From Streptacidiphilus sp. PB12-B1b (GTDB lineage Bacteria > Actinomycetota > Actinomycetes > Streptomycetales > Streptomycetaceae), in NCBI RefSeq assembly GCF_014084125.1, contig NZ_CP048405.1, positions 6,634,001-6,698,000 of the forward strand: a stretch of 64,000 nucleotides of DNA. The letters run 5' to 3'. The translations under genes were made by a program, and so were the position numbers. Shown piece by piece: positions 1 to 11,035 of the stretch; positions within the stretch are counted from its first letter, which is position 1; every line of letters starts with the position of its first letter. The notes under the pieces are model-generated. The model did not search any database, had not been told where the DNA came from, and saw only the letters and a program-made list of their open reading frames with translations.

Positions 1-1646
1 ACCCGGCGGGCGAAGCCGATGGTGAGGACGTCCGGGTCCAGTATGTCGGCGACCCAGCCCAGCTCGGCCTCGCTGGCGCCGCGCTGCCGCCAGGAGGCCC
101 GGACCCGCTCGCGGGCGTCGTCCACCAGCTGGGTGCGCAGCCGGCGGCGCAGCTCCCAGATCTCCTGGTCGCCGATGGCCTCGATGCCGGACCAGCGGCG
201 GTCCTCGCCGATGACCATGGCGTCGTCGGTGCGCTCCGCGCCGAGGTGGCGGGCTCCGAGCCGGACCACCTCCGGGTCGATCCAGGTGGGGGCGTGGACG
301 CCGTTGGTGATGGAGGTGATCGGCACCTCCTCGGCGTCGAAACCCGGCCAGAGTCCGTTGAACATGCCACGGCTGACCTGGCCGTGCAGCAGGCTCACGC
401 CGTTGGCCCGCTGGGCCAGCCGCAGGCCCATGGCGGCCATGTTGAACAGGGCCGGATCGCCGTCCGTCCAGCTCTCCGCGCCCAGCGCGAGCACCCGGTC
501 GGCGGGCACGCCGTCCAGGGCGGCGTCGCCGGAGAAGTGACGACGGACCAGCTCGCGGTCGAAGCGGTCGATCCCGGCCGGGACCGGGGTGTGCGTGGTG
601 AACACCGTTCCGGCGCGGACCGCCTCCAGCGCGGCGTCGAAGTCCAGCCCGCCCGGGGCGCCCGCCCCGGAGACCAGCTCGCGGATGCGCTCGACGCCGA
701 GGAAGCCGGCGTGGCCCTCGTTGGTGTGGAAGACCTCGGGCTCGGGGTGCCCGGACAGCCGGCAGTAGCTGCGGACCGCCCGCACCCCGCCGATGCCCAG
801 CAGCATCTCCTGGAGCAGCCGGTGCTCGCTGCCGCCGCCGTAGAGGCGGTCGGTGACATCGCGTTCGGAGGGGGCGTTCTCCTCGATGTCGGAGTCGAGC
901 ATCAGCAGCGGAACGCGTCCGACCTGGGCCTTCCAGATCCGGGCGTGCAGCCGGCGGCCGCCGGGCAGCGACAGCACGACGCTGCTCGGGCTGCCGTCCG
1001 GCTCGCGCAGCTGGCTGACGGCCAGCTCGTGCGGGTCGAGCAGCGGGTAGCGCTCCTGCTGCCAGCCGTCGCGGGAGAGCGACTGCCGGAAGTAGCCGTG
1101 GCGGTAGAGCAGGCCGACGCCGATGACCGGCGCGCCGAGGTCGCTGGCGGCCTTGAGGTGGTCCCCGGCGAGGATGCCGAGGCCGCCGGAGTACTGGGGC
1201 AGGGTCGCGGTGATGCCGAACTCGGGCGAGAAGTAGGCGATGGCGGCGGGACGGCCGTGGGGCCGCTCGGGCAGGGCGGACGCGGGGGGCTGGTCGGAGG
1301 ACGGGCGGTCGGACGGCAGGTGGCCGGAGAGCAGGTGGTCGGACGGGTCGCCGGACTGGTACCAGCGCGGCCCGTCGAGGTAGTCGTGCAGGTCGTCGGC
1401 GGCGTCGCCGAGGCGGCGCAGGAAGCGTCGGTCGACGGCGAGCGCGGCCAGCCGCTGCGGGGCGACCGCGCCCAGCAGTCGGACCGGATCACGGCCGGCG
1501 CTCTCCCAGACCTCCGGATCGACCGCGCGGAACAGCTCGCGCGTCTCCGGATGCCAGGACCAGCGCAGGTTGAGCGCCAGCTCACTGAGGGCTCGGAGGG
1601 GTTCGGGCAGGACGGTACGGACCGTAAAACGTCGAATTGCCTTCAC
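1..1646 (-). CDS. glgP: alpha-glucan (glycogen) phosphorylase, 3' end cut by the window
   Basis: This is the 5' part (548 codons) of a glycogen/maltodextrin phosphorylase, which releases glucose-1-phosphate from the ends of alpha-1,4-glucan. The protein opens KAIRRFTVR, then LRWSWHPETRELF, the N-terminal DUF3417 region typical of actinobacterial GlgP. Next come YFSPEFGI, YSGGLGILAGDHLK, RVPLLMLDSD and VFHTNEGHAGFLG, and it leaves the window at TIGFARR. The family runs to about 850 residues, so roughly 300 C-terminal residues, including the pyridoxal-phosphate lysine region, lie outside. GTG 1646 matches the usual family start but has no clear Shine-Dalgarno. An in-frame GTG at 1676 has AGGAG 10 nt upstream and would add ten residues. 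The gene diverges from glgE, as expected for opposing steps of glycogen turnover. Confidence 0.93.
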   Translation of the reverse strand, partial: MKAIRRFTVRTVLPEPLRALSELALNLRWSWHPETRELFRAVDPEVWESAGRDPVRLLGAVAPQRLAALAVDRRFLRRLGDAADDLHDYLDGPRWYQSGDPSDHLLSGHLPSDRPSSDQPPASALPERPHGRPAAIAYFSPEFGITATLPQYSGGLGILAGDHLKAASDLGAPVIGVGLLYRHGYFRQSLSRDGWQQERYPLLDPHELAVSQLREPDGSPSSVVLSLPGGRRLHARIWKAQVGRVPLLMLDSDIEENAPSERDVTDRLYGGGSEHRLLQEMLLGIGGVRAVRSYCRLSGHPEPEVFHTNEGHAGFLGVERIRELVSGAGAPGGLDFDAALEAVRAGTVFTTHTPVPAGIDRFDRELVRRHFSGDAALDGVPADRVLALGAESWTDGDPALFNMAAMGLRLAQRANGVSLLHGQVSRGMFNGLWPGFDAEEVPITSITNGVHAPTWIDPEVVRLGARHLGAERTDDAMVIGEDRRWSGIEAIGDQEIWELRRRLRTQLVDDARERVRASWRQRGASEAELGWVADILDPDVLTIGFARR

Positions 1647-2314
1647 CTCATGGAAGATAGCGTGCTGCTGCGACACTGCGTAGGAACTCCTGCGGGCAGG
1701 CGCGGGAATTAACTGATAGTCGGGCGCACGCCGGTGCGCGGCGGCGCATTGGCGCCGAGTGTTCACGCCCCCGGTACGCGGCCGTCGTGCGACCGCCGTA
1801 TGGACGACCCGCGCATTCCGGTGACACAGTCGAGACTTCCGTTCTGTTGGCCGAAACAAGTGGATACTGGTCTGTGAGCGTTCCGATCAGTGCGAGGATC
1901 GGCGCAGGTCAAAAACCTCCTTGCGGCGCGACGAGGCCGCCTGGTCCGCGTACGGCGGCTCCGGCGGCAGGGTCTAGCGAGCCCTTCGTGTTCGCAAGCT
2001 GATGCACCATCCGAACTGTTGTCCAGCGTGTCTCCGTTCCTCCCGTGCTCGTTGTATCCAGCGGGCAGCACCGTGCAGCACCCCTCCGAATCGCGCCAGG
2101 TACGATCGCGCGCTCCGGCGTGCGCGGAATGCGGGCAGACGGACGGGTTGGTCGGCGGCGAGGTCGGGGAAGGCTCCCGGCGTCACCCACCAGTGGCGCC
2201 GAGATGCCGACGGCCCATCCAACGCAGTCCTCCGGTCGGCTTGCCGGACGCCCCTGCCGCTGCGGCGTGCGCGCGTTCCGAGCAGGCGGCCGCCGAACGT
2301 GGTCAGGAGCGGGA
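1647..2314. other. 668-bp divergent intergenic region between glgP and glgE
   Basis: The region must hold the start signals for glgP (leftward) and for the glgE-treS-pep2-glgB run (rightward). I see no clear -35/-10 pair. A stem-loop with 6-bp arms (CCGATC/GATCGG) lies at 1883-1902. A Shine-Dalgarno-like AAGGAGG on the minus strand (1916-1922) is followed after 3 nt by a TTG that opens a 49-codon frame ending at 1763. Its codon use is unlike the neighbours, so it is not called as a gene. Nothing else coding is seen. Confidence 0.5.
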
Positions 2315-4615
2315 ATGCACCAGCAGGACACACAGACGGAGCAGCAGCCGATCACCGGATCGCCCCGGCGCGCCTTGCCCAAGGCCGCCCCTGTCCGCAG
2401 TCCTGCCCGCGACAACCCGGGCCCCGGCAACGACACTGACACCAGCACACCTGACACCGGCACACCCGCGGCCGGGGCGCCCGCCGCCCGGGCGGCGAGG
2501 ACCGGCCGCGGAGCCGGGGCGGCCCCGGACGCCCCGGCCCGGGCCGCCCGGCCCCAGGCCGCCCGGCGGGCGAAGCCGGGCAGGACGGCGAGGACAGCAG
2601 CGACCACAGCGGCAGAGGGCGAGCAGCAGATGATCGGCCGAATCCCCGTGCTTGACGTCAGCCCCCGAGTGGGCTGCGGCGGGCACCCCGCCAAGTCCGT
2701 CGTCGACGAGCCGTTCCAGGTCAGCGCCACGGTCTTCCGCGAGGGCCATGACGCGATCGGCGCCAATGTGGTGCTGCGCGACCCCAGGGGCCGCAGCGGC
2801 CCGTGGACGCCCATGCGCGAGCTGGCCCCCGGCACCGACCGCTGGGGCGCCGAGGTGGTGGCGACCGCCCCCGGCCGCTGGACGTACACGGTCGAGGCGT
2901 GGAGCGACCCGGTGGCGACCTGGCGGCACACCGCCGGGATCAAGATCCCGGCCGGGATCGACACCGCGCTGGTGCTGGAGGAGGGCGCGCTGCTGCTGGA
3001 GCGGGCTGCCGAGGGGGTGCCCAAGCGCTCCGGCCGCGCCGCCGTGCTGGCCGCCGCCGCACAGCTGCGCGACCCCGAGCTGCCCCCGGCCGTCCGGCTC
3101 GGGCGGGCGCTGAGCGACGAGCTGCTCCGGGTGCTGACGCGGTATCCGCTACGCGAACTGGTGTCCGCCTCTCGTCCGGCCGCGCTGCAGGTGGACCGGC
3201 CCCGGGCGCTGTACGGCTCCTGGTACGAGTTCTTCCCCCGCTCCGAGGGAGCGGTGGTCGACCCCGAGGGGGTGCGCCCGCCGCAGTCGGGCACCCTGCG
3301 CAGCGCGGCGCTGCGGCTGCCGGCCGTCGCCGCCATGGGCTTCGACGTGGTCTACCTGCCGCCGATCCACCCGATCGGCCGCGCCTACCGCAAGGGCCCC
3401 AACAACAGCCTGGAGGCCGGTCCGGACGACGTGGGCTCGCCCTGGGCGATCGGCTCCCCCGAGGGCGGCCACGACGCCGTCCACCCCGACCTGGGCACCC
3501 TGGAGGACTTCGACGCGTTCGTCGCCCGCGCCCGCGAGCTGGAGCTGGAGGTGGCGCTGGACTTCGCGCTGCAGTGCTCGCCGGACCACCCGTGGGTCGG
3601 CAAGCACCCCGAGTGGTTCACCGCCCGCGCCGACGGCTCCATCGCCTACGCCGAGAACCCGCCCAAGAAGTACCAGGACATCTACCCGGTCAACTTCGAC
3701 AACGACTTCGACGGGCTGGTCGCCGAGACGCTGCGGCTGCTGCGGCACTGGATGGACCACGGCGTGCGGATCTTCCGGGTCGACAACCCGCACACCAAAC
3801 CGGTGGTCTTCTGGGAGAAGGTGCTCGGCGAGATCGCCCGCACCGATCCGGACGTGCTCTTCCTGGCCGAGGCGTTCACCCGCCCGGCGATGATGCACAC
3901 CCTGGGGAAGATCGGCTTCCACCAGTCCTACACGTACTTCACCTGGCGCAACGGCAAGCAGGAGCTGACCGAGTACCTGACCGAGCTGTCCGGGGAGGCG
4001 GCCGCCTGGATGCGGCCCAACTTCTTCACCAACACCCCCGACATCCTGCATGCCTACCTGCAGCACGGCGGCCGCCCCGCCTTTGCGATCCGCGCGATCC
4101 TCGCCGCGACCCTCGCCCCCAGCTTCGGCGTCTACGCAGGTTATGAACTGTGCGAGAACGCCGCGGTCCACCCCGGCTCCGAGGAGTACCTCGACTCGGA
4201 GAAGTACCAGCTCAGGCCACGGGACTGGAACCGGTCCGACAGCCTCGCGCCGCTGCTCACCACCCTGAACAAGCTGCGCCGCGAGCACCCCTCCCTGCAA
4301 CTGCTGCGCAATCTGCGGTTCCACCACACCGACAACGACCAGATCCTGGCCTACTCCAAGAGCAGCGGCCCGGACACCGTCCTGACGGTGGTGAACCTGG
4401 ACCCCCACCATGCCCACGAGGCGACCGTGTCCCTGGACGTCACCGCCCTGGACACCAGTGCCGTGGATGCCGCAGCGCAGGTCGCGGACGACAGCTTCGA
4501 CGTCCACGACCAGCTCACCGGGGCCCAGTACCGCTGGGGCCGCCACAACTACGTCCGGCTGGACCCGCACCAGCAGCCGGCTCACATCTTCTCGGTCCGG
4601 AGGGCCGCCCAGTGA
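2315..4615 (+). CDS. glgE: alpha-1,4-glucan:maltose-1-phosphate maltosyltransferase
   Basis: GlgE transfers maltosyl units from alpha-maltose-1-phosphate to the non-reducing ends of alpha-1,4-glucan and is the polymerase of the GlgE pathway (GH13_3). From the start used here the protein has 766 residues. The catalytic set is visible: nucleophile Asp490 (RVDNPHTKP), acid/base Glu519 (FLAEAFTRP) and Asp576 (NTPDILH). All three sit exactly 96 residues beyond D394/E423/D480 of Streptomyces coelicolor GlgE1. ATG 2315 has AGGAG 5 nt upstream. The conserved protein begins near ATG 2630 ([10 protein letters not shown]), so residues 1-105 form a Pro/Ala/Arg-rich, probably disordered extension. If 2630 is the true start the protein has 661 residues. 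The stop overlaps the treS start (GTGA), implying coupled translation. Confidence 0.95.
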   Translation: MHQQDTQTEQQPITGSPRRALPKAAPVRSPARDNPGPGNDTDTSTPDTGTPAAGAPAARAARTGRGAGAAPDAPARAARPQAARRAKPGRTARTAATTAAEGEQQMIGRIPVLDVSPRVGCGGHPAKSVVDEPFQVSATVFREGHDAIGANVVLRDPRGRSGPWTPMRELAPGTDRWGAEVVATAPGRWTYTVEAWSDPVATWRHTAGIKIPAGIDTALVLEEGALLLERAAEGVPKRSGRAAVLAAAAQLRDPELPPAVRLGRALSDELLRVLTRYPLRELVSASRPAALQVDRPRALYGSWYEFFPRSEGAVVDPEGVRPPQSGTLRSAALRLPAVAAMGFDVVYLPPIHPIGRAYRKGPNNSLEAGPDDVGSPWAIGSPEGGHDAVHPDLGTLEDFDAFVARARELELEVALDFALQCSPDHPWVGKHPEWFTARADGSIAYAENPPKKYQDIYPVNFDNDFDGLVAETLRLLRHWMDHGVRIFRVDNPHTKPVVFWEKVLGEIARTDPDVLFLAEAFTRPAMMHTLGKIGFHQSYTYFTWRNGKQELTEYLTELSGEAAAWMRPNFFTNTPDILHAYLQHGGRPAFAIRAILAATLAPSFGVYAGYELCENAAVHPGSEEYLDSEKYQLRPRDWNRSDSLAPLLTTLNKLRREHPSLQLLRNLRFHHTDNDQILAYSKSSGPDTVLTVVNLDPHHAHEATVSLDVTALDTSAVDAAAQVADDSFDVHDQLTGAQYRWGRHNYVRLDPHQQPAHIFSVRRAAQ

Positions 4616-6324
4616 TCGTCAACGAGCCAGTTCCCGACACCTTCACCGACACCCCGCAGCAGGACCGCGACCCCGACTGGTTCAAGCGCGCGGTGTTCTA
4701 CGAGGTCCTCGTCCGGTCGTTCCAGGACAGCAACGGGGACGGGGTCGGCGACCTGCGCGGCCTCACCTCCAAGCTGGACTACCTCCAGTGGCTGGGCGTG
4801 GACTGCCTCTGGCTGCCGCCGTTCTTCGCCTCCCCGCTGCGCGACGGCGGCTACGACGTCGCCGACTACACCTCGGTGCTCCCCGAGTTCGGCGACCTGG
4901 CCGACTTCGTGGAGTTCGTGGACTCCGCCCACCAGCGCGGCATGCGCGTGGTCATCGACTTCGTGATGAACCACACCAGCGACCAGCACCCCTGGTTCCA
5001 GGCGTCCCGGAACGACCCCGAGGGCCCGTACGGGGACTACTACATGTGGGCCGACGACGACAAGCAGTACCCGGACGCCCGGGTCATCTTCGTCGACACC
5101 GAGACCAGCAACTGGACCTTCGACCCGGTCCGCAAGCAGTACTTCTGGCACCGCTTCTTCTCGCACCAGCCGGACCTCAACTTCGAGAACCCGGCCGTGC
5201 AGGAGGAGATCATCGCGGCCCTGCGCTTCTGGCTGGACCTGGGCATCGACGGCTTCCGGCTGGACGCCGTGCCCTACCTCTACGCCGAGGAGGGCACCAA
5301 CTGCGAGAACCTCCCGGCCACGCACGCCTTCCTGCGGCGGGTCCGGGCCGAGATCGACGCCGACTACCCGGACACGGTGCTCCTGGCCGAGGCCAACCAG
5401 TGGCCGGAGGACGTGGTCGACTACTTCGGCGACTTCAGCCGCGGCGGCGACGAGTGCCACATGGCCTTCCACTTCCCGGTGATGCCGCGGATCTTCATGG
5501 CGGTGCGCCGGGAGTCCCGCTACCCGGTCGCGGAGATCCTGGCGAAGACCCCCACCATCCCCTCCGGCTGCCAGTGGGGCATCTTCCTGCGCAACCACGA
5601 CGAGCTGACGCTGGAAATGGTCACCGACGAGGAACGCGACTACATGTACGCGGAGTACGCGAAGGACCCGCGGATGCGGGCCAACGTGGGCATCCGCCGC
5701 CGGCTCGCACCGCTGCTCGACAACGACCGCAAGCAGATCGAGCTGTTCACCGCCCTGCTGCTGTCGCTGCCCGGCTCACCGGTCCTGTACTACGGGGACG
5801 AGATCGGCATGGGCGACAACATCTGGCTGGGCGACCGCGACGGGGTGCGCACCCCGATGCAGTGGACACCTGATCGAAACGCCGGTTTCTCCACGGCGGA
5901 CCCGGGCAGGCTCAACCTGCCGACCATCATGGACCCGGTCTACGGCTACCAGGTGACCAACGTCGAGGCACAGACGAGCAGCAGCAGCTCCCTGTTGCAC
6001 TGGACCCGCCGCATGATCGAGATCCGCAAGCTCAACCCGGCGTTCGGGCTGGGGTCGTACGCGGAGCTGCCCTCCAGCAACCCCGCCGTACTGGCCTTCG
6101 TCCGGACCGTGTCCCTTCCCGACGGCGGAGACGACCTGGTCATGTGCGTGAACAACTTCTCGCGCTTTGCCCAGCCCACCGAGCTGGACCTGGCCCCGTA
6201 CCTGGGGCGCCACCCGGTGGAGCTGATCGGCGGGGTCCGCTTCCCCGCCATCGGCGAGCTGCCGTACCTGCTGACCCTGGCAGGCCACGGCTTCTACTGG
6301 TTCAGGCTCCGCCGCCCGGAGTAG
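4612..6324 (+). CDS. treS: trehalose synthase (maltose/trehalose interconverting)
   Basis: TreS, a GH13_16 alpha-glucosyl mutase of 570 residues, isomerises trehalose and maltose and so feeds the maltokinase encoded next. The body carries [20 protein letters not shown] near the start, the nucleophile region [11 protein letters not shown] (Asp218), LLAEANQWP (Glu260) and RNHDELTLE (Asp330), spaced as in the mycobacterial enzyme. The start GTG 4612 overlaps the glgE stop and is preceded by GGAGGG. The C-terminal beta-domain is complete and ends at RLRRPE. There is no fused maltokinase domain here; the kinase is a separate gene 213 bp downstream. Cytoplasmic. Confidence 0.95.
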   Translation: MIVNEPVPDTFTDTPQQDRDPDWFKRAVFYEVLVRSFQDSNGDGVGDLRGLTSKLDYLQWLGVDCLWLPPFFASPLRDGGYDVADYTSVLPEFGDLADFVEFVDSAHQRGMRVVIDFVMNHTSDQHPWFQASRNDPEGPYGDYYMWADDDKQYPDARVIFVDTETSNWTFDPVRKQYFWHRFFSHQPDLNFENPAVQEEIIAALRFWLDLGIDGFRLDAVPYLYAEEGTNCENLPATHAFLRRVRAEIDADYPDTVLLAEANQWPEDVVDYFGDFSRGGDECHMAFHFPVMPRIFMAVRRESRYPVAEILAKTPTIPSGCQWGIFLRNHDELTLEMVTDEERDYMYAEYAKDPRMRANVGIRRRLAPLLDNDRKQIELFTALLLSLPGSPVLYYGDEIGMGDNIWLGDRDGVRTPMQWTPDRNAGFSTADPGRLNLPTIMDPVYGYQVTNVEAQTSSSSSLLHWTRRMIEIRKLNPAFGLGSYAELPSSNPAVLAFVRTVSLPDGGDDLVMCVNNFSRFAQPTELDLAPYLGRHPVELIGGVRFPAIGELPYLLTLAGHGFYWFRLRRPE

Positions 6325-6537
6325 TACCGGGCCGGAACCGGCCACCGTCCACCGCCCCGTCAACCAGCCACCGCCCAGGAGCAGCGCCATCCACTTCTAA
6401 TTTTCTTGGCGTGACGCACGGTCAGCCACCGCGCGCCGTAACTATCGCGTCATCGATATCCGGAAGACTGGTAGACCCGGCAGCAGCGCGCGTACGACCC
6501 GCTGCCGGGCTTGCCGCGTCCCCGGGGAAAGGGAGAC

Positions 6538-8424
6538 ATGTCCGACACCTCCCGATCACGCTCCGCCACAGCCCAGCACGCGGGCAGCCAGCGCGCCGGC
6601 AGTCAGACCGCGCGACCGCCCGCGCCCCAGCCGACGGAGACGCCGGCACCCCAACCCTCGGCCCGACCCATGACCAAGACCGCCGCACCGCCCGCCGTCC
6701 AGGCCGCGAACCAGCCCACGGCCAAGCCCCCGACCCACTCCGCGCAGCAACCGGCGCAGCCGCCCGCGACCGCGCCCCCGCCGGCGACCCGACCCGCGCC
6801 GCACACCGCCGACCTCGGCCGGCTGGTTCAGGACACCCTGCCGATGCTCTGCGACTGGCTGCCCCGGCAGCGCTGGTTCGCGGGCAAGGGGCACCCGGTC
6901 ACGGCCATCGTCCCGGCGGCCATCACCCTCCTCCCCGGTGGCCGGCCCGGCGATCCGCTGCTGCTGCACCTGCTGCTGCGGGTGGAGCAGGCCGGACAGG
7001 ACGGCACGCCCGGCAGCGAGCTCTACCAGCTGCTGCTCGGCGCCCGGCCCGGCCCCGCCCCCGCTCGGCTGACCTCGGACGCCGCGCAGGCAGCCGTGAT
7101 CGGCCGGATCAGCGGCGGTCCCCACGACGGCCTGCTGACCTACGACGCAGCCTACGACGAGGTACTGACACTCCGGCTGCTGAGCCTGCTGACCGCCCAG
7201 GGCGGCCGACCGGAGCAGGGCCGGACGGAGCCGGAGAACCGGACGGAGGCTCAGGGCCGGACGGAGGCCCAGGAGCGCTCGGAGGCCCAGGCGCCGCAGG
7301 CCGCGCAGGTCGGGCCGCTGCGCTTCAGCAGCCTCGGCGGGCTCGGCGAGGGCGCCGGGCGCGGCCTGCCCGGACCGGCCGGCGGCGCGCCGGCCAGAGT
7401 CGGCACCGCCGAGCAGAGCAACACCTCCATCGTCTTCGGCGACACCTCCATCCTGAAGCTGTTCCGGCGGGTGGCCCCGGGGCTCAACCCCGACCTGGAG
7501 CTGTCGCTGGCGCTGAGCCGGGCCGGCTCCACCCGGGTGCCCTCCACTCTGGCCTGGTTCGAGAGCGAGCTGCCGGCCGCCTCCGAGCAGCCCGACCCGG
7601 CCACCGGGCCCGGCTCGGCCGGACAGCTGGCCACCCTGGGCCTGCTGCAGCGCTTCCTCAGCGGCGGCCGGGACGGCTGGGAGTTCGCCCTCGGCCATGT
7701 CCGCGAGCTGCGGGCGGACCCGGAGAAGGCCGAGCAGCTGACCGGCAACTTTTCGGCAGAGTCGTTTCTGCTGGGCCGTTCCACCGCCGAGATCCACCTG
7801 GCGCTGGCCCGGGCGCTGCCGGTCAGCGTCCTCGGCCGGGCCGATGTGGAGGCGCTGGCGAGCTCCATGGCGCTGCGTCTGGACGCCGCCGCGCTGGTCG
7901 CCCCGGCCCTGGTGCCGTACCGGGAGCCGCTGCACCGGATCTTCCGGGCGCTGGCCGACTCCGCCCGCGAGGGCCGGCTGCTGCGGGCCCAGCGCATCCA
8001 CGGCGACCTGCACCTGGGGCAGTCGATGCGGACCGCGCGCGGCTGGATGCTGCTGGACTTCGAGGGCGAACCGGCCAAGTCGCTCGCCGAGCGCCGACGC
8101 CCGCAGCCCGCCGTCCGGGACGTCGCGGCCATGCTGCGCTCCTTCGACTACGCGGCCGCGCACCTGCTCACCGAGGTCGCGCCGGACGACGCGCAGCGCC
8201 CCCGGCTGGCCGGGCTGGCCGCGACCTGGGCCGGGCGCAACCGCGAGGCCTTCCTGGCCGGGTACGCGGCGGCGGGAGCGGACGACCCCACGGCCGATCC
8301 GCTGCTGCTGCACGCGCTGGAGACCGACAAGGCGGTCTACGAGGTGGTGTACGAGGCCCGCAACCGCCCCGACTGGCTGCCCATCCCGCTCTCCGCCATC
8401 GCCCGGCTGGCCCGCAGTGCCTGA
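6538..8424 (+). CDS. pep2: maltokinase (maltose-1-phosphate forming)
   Basis: This kinase has the aminoglycoside-phosphotransferase fold and phosphorylates maltose with ATP to give the maltose-1-phosphate used by GlgE. From ATG 6538 it has 628 residues. The first 95 or so are Pro/Ala/Thr/Gln-rich and probably disordered. The recognisable enzyme starts near DLGRLVQDTL and PRQRWFAGKG, followed by the NTSIVFG and LKLFRR nucleotide-binding segment. The catalytic loop is HGDLHLGQ (His488, Asp490) and the metal ligand is in LDFEGEP (Asp507). A Glu/Arg/Gln-rich insert lies near residues 220-260. GGGAG lies only 2 nt before the ATG; an in-frame TTG at 6511 has no ribosome site. The 213-bp gap after treS may hold a separate promoter, but none was recognised. 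The alternative symbol is mak. Confidence 0.92.
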   Translation: MSDTSRSRSATAQHAGSQRAGSQTARPPAPQPTETPAPQPSARPMTKTAAPPAVQAANQPTAKPPTHSAQQPAQPPATAPPPATRPAPHTADLGRLVQDTLPMLCDWLPRQRWFAGKGHPVTAIVPAAITLLPGGRPGDPLLLHLLLRVEQAGQDGTPGSELYQLLLGARPGPAPARLTSDAAQAAVIGRISGGPHDGLLTYDAAYDEVLTLRLLSLLTAQGGRPEQGRTEPENRTEAQGRTEAQERSEAQAPQAAQVGPLRFSSLGGLGEGAGRGLPGPAGGAPARVGTAEQSNTSIVFGDTSILKLFRRVAPGLNPDLELSLALSRAGSTRVPSTLAWFESELPAASEQPDPATGPGSAGQLATLGLLQRFLSGGRDGWEFALGHVRELRADPEKAEQLTGNFSAESFLLGRSTAEIHLALARALPVSVLGRADVEALASSMALRLDAAALVAPALVPYREPLHRIFRALADSAREGRLLRAQRIHGDLHLGQSMRTARGWMLLDFEGEPAKSLAERRRPQPAVRDVAAMLRSFDYAAAHLLTEVAPDDAQRPRLAGLAATWAGRNREAFLAGYAAAGADDPTADPLLLHALETDKAVYEVVYEARNRPDWLPIPLSAIARLARSA

Positions 8425-8538
8425 CCGGCGGCCGGACGCACCCGCACCACCGCTCCACCGACCGCCCGCACCACCGACCCGCCCCACATCCGCGCAGCGC
8501 CGTCCGCGCGTACGACAACAGCCAGGGAGGCCCCGGCC

Positions 8539-10887
8539 GTGAACCAGTTCGATCCGACCCGCCCGTCCACCCCCTCGAACGGCGAGCCGTCGCCGGGCAC
8601 CGGCAGAGCGGGTGCGCACGCCGGGCTGGGCCGACCCCGCCCCGAGGCGACGCCGGTCGGGGCGACGGCCGCCCCGCACCGGGTGCCGTCCGCCGCTCCC
8701 GCCCCCGGCGAGGTGGAGCGCCTGGTCGGCGGCTGGCACCACGACCCGCACGGCGTGCTGGGGGCGCACCCGACCCCCGAGGGCCTGGCCGTACGGGTGC
8801 TGCGCCCGCTGGCCGAGCGGGTGGTGGTGGAGACCCCGGCGGGGCGGTTCCAGCTGAGCCATCTGCAGGACGGCCTGTTCACCGGCCTGCTGCCGCTCCC
8901 CGGCGACGCCGCCGGGAGCACCGGCTACCGGCTGCGGGTGTCCTACGACGGCACCGAGCACGTCCAGGAGGACGGCTACCGCTTCCTGCCCACCCTCACC
9001 GAGCAGGACCTGCACCTGATCGGCGAAGGCCGGCACGAGCAGCTGTGGCGGGCCCTGGGCTCGCAGGTGCGGACCGTGGACGGGGTGGCCGGCACCGGCT
9101 TCGCGGTCTGGGCGCCGAACGCCTCCGGGGTCCGGGTGATCGCCGACTTCAACGGCTGGAACGGCATCGCGCACCCCATGCGCTCGCTGGGTTCGAGCGG
9201 GGTGTGGGAGCTGTTCGTGCCCGGCGTCGGCGAGGGCGCGCTCTACAAGTACGAGATCGCCACCCGCGACGGCCGGATGCTGCAGAAGGCCGACCCGCTG
9301 GCGCGCTCCGCGGAGATCCCGCCGGCCACCGCCTCGGTCGTGCACGTCTCCAGCCACACCTGGCACGACCAGGAGTGGCTGGAGCGCCGCGCCGGGCTGA
9401 CCGCCCACGACCATCCGATGTCGGTCTACGAGGTGCACCTGGCGTCCTGGCGGCCCGGACTGACCTACCGCGAGCTCGCCGCCGAGCTGCCCGGATACGT
9501 CCGCGACCTGGGCTTCACCCATGTGGAGCTGATGCCGGTGATGGAGCACCCGTTCGGCGGATCGTGGGGCTACCAGGTCTCCGGCTTCTACGCCCCGACC
9601 GCCCGGCTGGGCTCCCCGGACGACTTCCGGCACCTGGTGGACGCGCTGCATCAGCACGGGATCGGCGTCATCGTCGACTGGGTTCCGGCGCACTTCCCCA
9701 AGGACGACTTCGCGCTGGCCCGCTTCGACGGCGAGCCGCTGTACGAGCCGGCCGACCCGAACCGGGCCGAGCACCCCGACTGGGGCACGCTGGAGTTCGA
9801 CTACGGCCGGACCGAGGTGCGCAACTTCCTGGTCGCCAACGCCGTCTACTGGGCCGAGGAGTTCCACGTCGACGGGCTGCGGGTGGACGCGGTGGCCTCC
9901 ATGCTCTACCTGGACTACTCCCGCGAGCACGGCCAGTGGTCGCCCAACGAGCACGGCGGCCGGGAGAACTGGGACGCGGTGCGGTTCCTCCAGGAGATGA
10001 ACGCGACCGTCTACCGGCGCTGCCCGGGCGTGGTCACCGTCGCCGAGGAGTCCACCGCCTGGGACGGCGTCACCCGCGCCACCGACGTGGACAACCACGG
10101 GCGCGGCGGGCTGGGCTTCGGGCTCAAGTGGAACATGGGCTGGATGCACGACTCGCTGGAGTACATCCAGCACGAGCCGATCCACCGCAAGTACCACCAC
10201 GACGAGATGACCTTCTCGATGGTGTACGCCTACTCCGAGAACTACGTGCTGCCGATCTCCCACGACGAGGTGGTGCACGGCAAGGGCTCGCTGGTCTCCA
10301 AGATGCCCGGCGACTGGTGGCAGCAGCGCGCCAATGTCCGCGCCTACCTGGGCTACATGTGGGCCCACCCGGGCAAGCAGCTGCTGTTCATGGGGCAGGA
10401 GTTCGCCCAGGGCGCCGAGTGGGACCACGAGACCGGCCCGCAGTGGTGGCTGCTGGAGCCCGAGTGGCCCGCCGCCGCCGACCACCGGGGCGTGCAGGAC
10501 CTGGTCCGCGACCTGAACCGGGTGTACCAGGACTGCCCGGCGCTGTGGCAGCGGGACACCGACCCGACCGGCTTCAGCTGGCTGGACGGCCACGCCGCCG
10601 AGGACAACCTGTTCTCCTTCGTCCGCTACGACCGCGCCGGGCGGCCGCTGGTGTGCGTCAGCAACCTCTCCCCCGTGGTCCGCACGGACTACAGGGTCGG
10701 CCTGCCGCCGACCGGCCCGGACGCCCGCTGGCTGGAGGTGCTGAACACCGACGCCGAGGCGTACGGCGGCAGCGGCGTGGGCAACCCGGACCCGGTCAAG
10801 GCCGATCCGACGCCCTGGAACGGGCAGCCCACCAGCACCGAGCTGACCCTTCCGCCGCTGGCCACCATCTGGCTCACGCCCGCCTGA
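8539..10887 (+). CDS. glgB: 1,4-alpha-glucan branching enzyme
   Basis: GlgB introduces alpha-1,6 branches into the glucan made by GlgE. The protein has 782 residues. A 57-residue low-complexity N-terminal tail comes first. It is followed by an N1 domain ([12 protein letters not shown]), the CBM48 domain ([20 protein letters not shown]) and the GH13_9 barrel. The catalytic residues are Asp450 ([10 protein letters not shown]), Glu503 (VAEEST) and Asp576 ([12 protein letters not shown]). The GTG start at 8539 has GGGAGG about 8 nt upstream. It closes the glgE-treS-pep2-glgB run, and the 114-bp gap after pep2 shows no terminator. The family assignment is secure. Confidence 0.96.
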   Translation: MNQFDPTRPSTPSNGEPSPGTGRAGAHAGLGRPRPEATPVGATAAPHRVPSAAPAPGEVERLVGGWHHDPHGVLGAHPTPEGLAVRVLRPLAERVVVETPAGRFQLSHLQDGLFTGLLPLPGDAAGSTGYRLRVSYDGTEHVQEDGYRFLPTLTEQDLHLIGEGRHEQLWRALGSQVRTVDGVAGTGFAVWAPNASGVRVIADFNGWNGIAHPMRSLGSSGVWELFVPGVGEGALYKYEIATRDGRMLQKADPLARSAEIPPATASVVHVSSHTWHDQEWLERRAGLTAHDHPMSVYEVHLASWRPGLTYRELAAELPGYVRDLGFTHVELMPVMEHPFGGSWGYQVSGFYAPTARLGSPDDFRHLVDALHQHGIGVIVDWVPAHFPKDDFALARFDGEPLYEPADPNRAEHPDWGTLEFDYGRTEVRNFLVANAVYWAEEFHVDGLRVDAVASMLYLDYSREHGQWSPNEHGGRENWDAVRFLQEMNATVYRRCPGVVTVAEESTAWDGVTRATDVDNHGRGGLGFGLKWNMGWMHDSLEYIQHEPIHRKYHHDEMTFSMVYAYSENYVLPISHDEVVHGKGSLVSKMPGDWWQQRANVRAYLGYMWAHPGKQLLFMGQEFAQGAEWDHETGPQWWLLEPEWPAAADHRGVQDLVRDLNRVYQDCPALWQRDTDPTGFSWLDGHAAEDNLFSFVRYDRAGRPLVCVSNLSPVVRTDYRVGLPPTGPDARWLEVLNTDAEAYGGSGVGNPDPVKADPTPWNGQPTSTELTLPPLATIWLTPA

Positions 10888-11022
10888 CCCGGCGTCCGGT
10901 GCGCCGCCCCCGCGACGGCGCACCGGGGCCCGTCCGGCCCGGCGCCCGGCCTGCATTCCGGACCCCGCGCCCGGCCCGCGTCCAGCCCACGGACGGGCCG
11001 TCGCGGGCGTCCGGCCGCTGCC

Positions 11023-11028
11023 TAGACT
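11023..11028 (+). promoter_or_regulatory. -10 hexamer TAGACT, leaderless arrangement
   Basis: TAGACT ends 7 nt before the ATG of the EPSP-synthase-like gene, which has no Shine-Dalgarno. Transcription starting 7-8 nt after the hexamer would begin at the start codon. No convincing -35 was seen. Confidence 0.45.
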
Positions 11029-11035
11029 CGGCCGC

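Noticed and set aside
1763-1912. A possible 49-codon leader peptide gene (TTG start, AAGGAGG upstream)
   Set aside because: The spacing to the start is only 3 nt, third-position G+C is lower than in neighbouring genes, and the sequence resembles no known leader. It is kept only as part of a finding.
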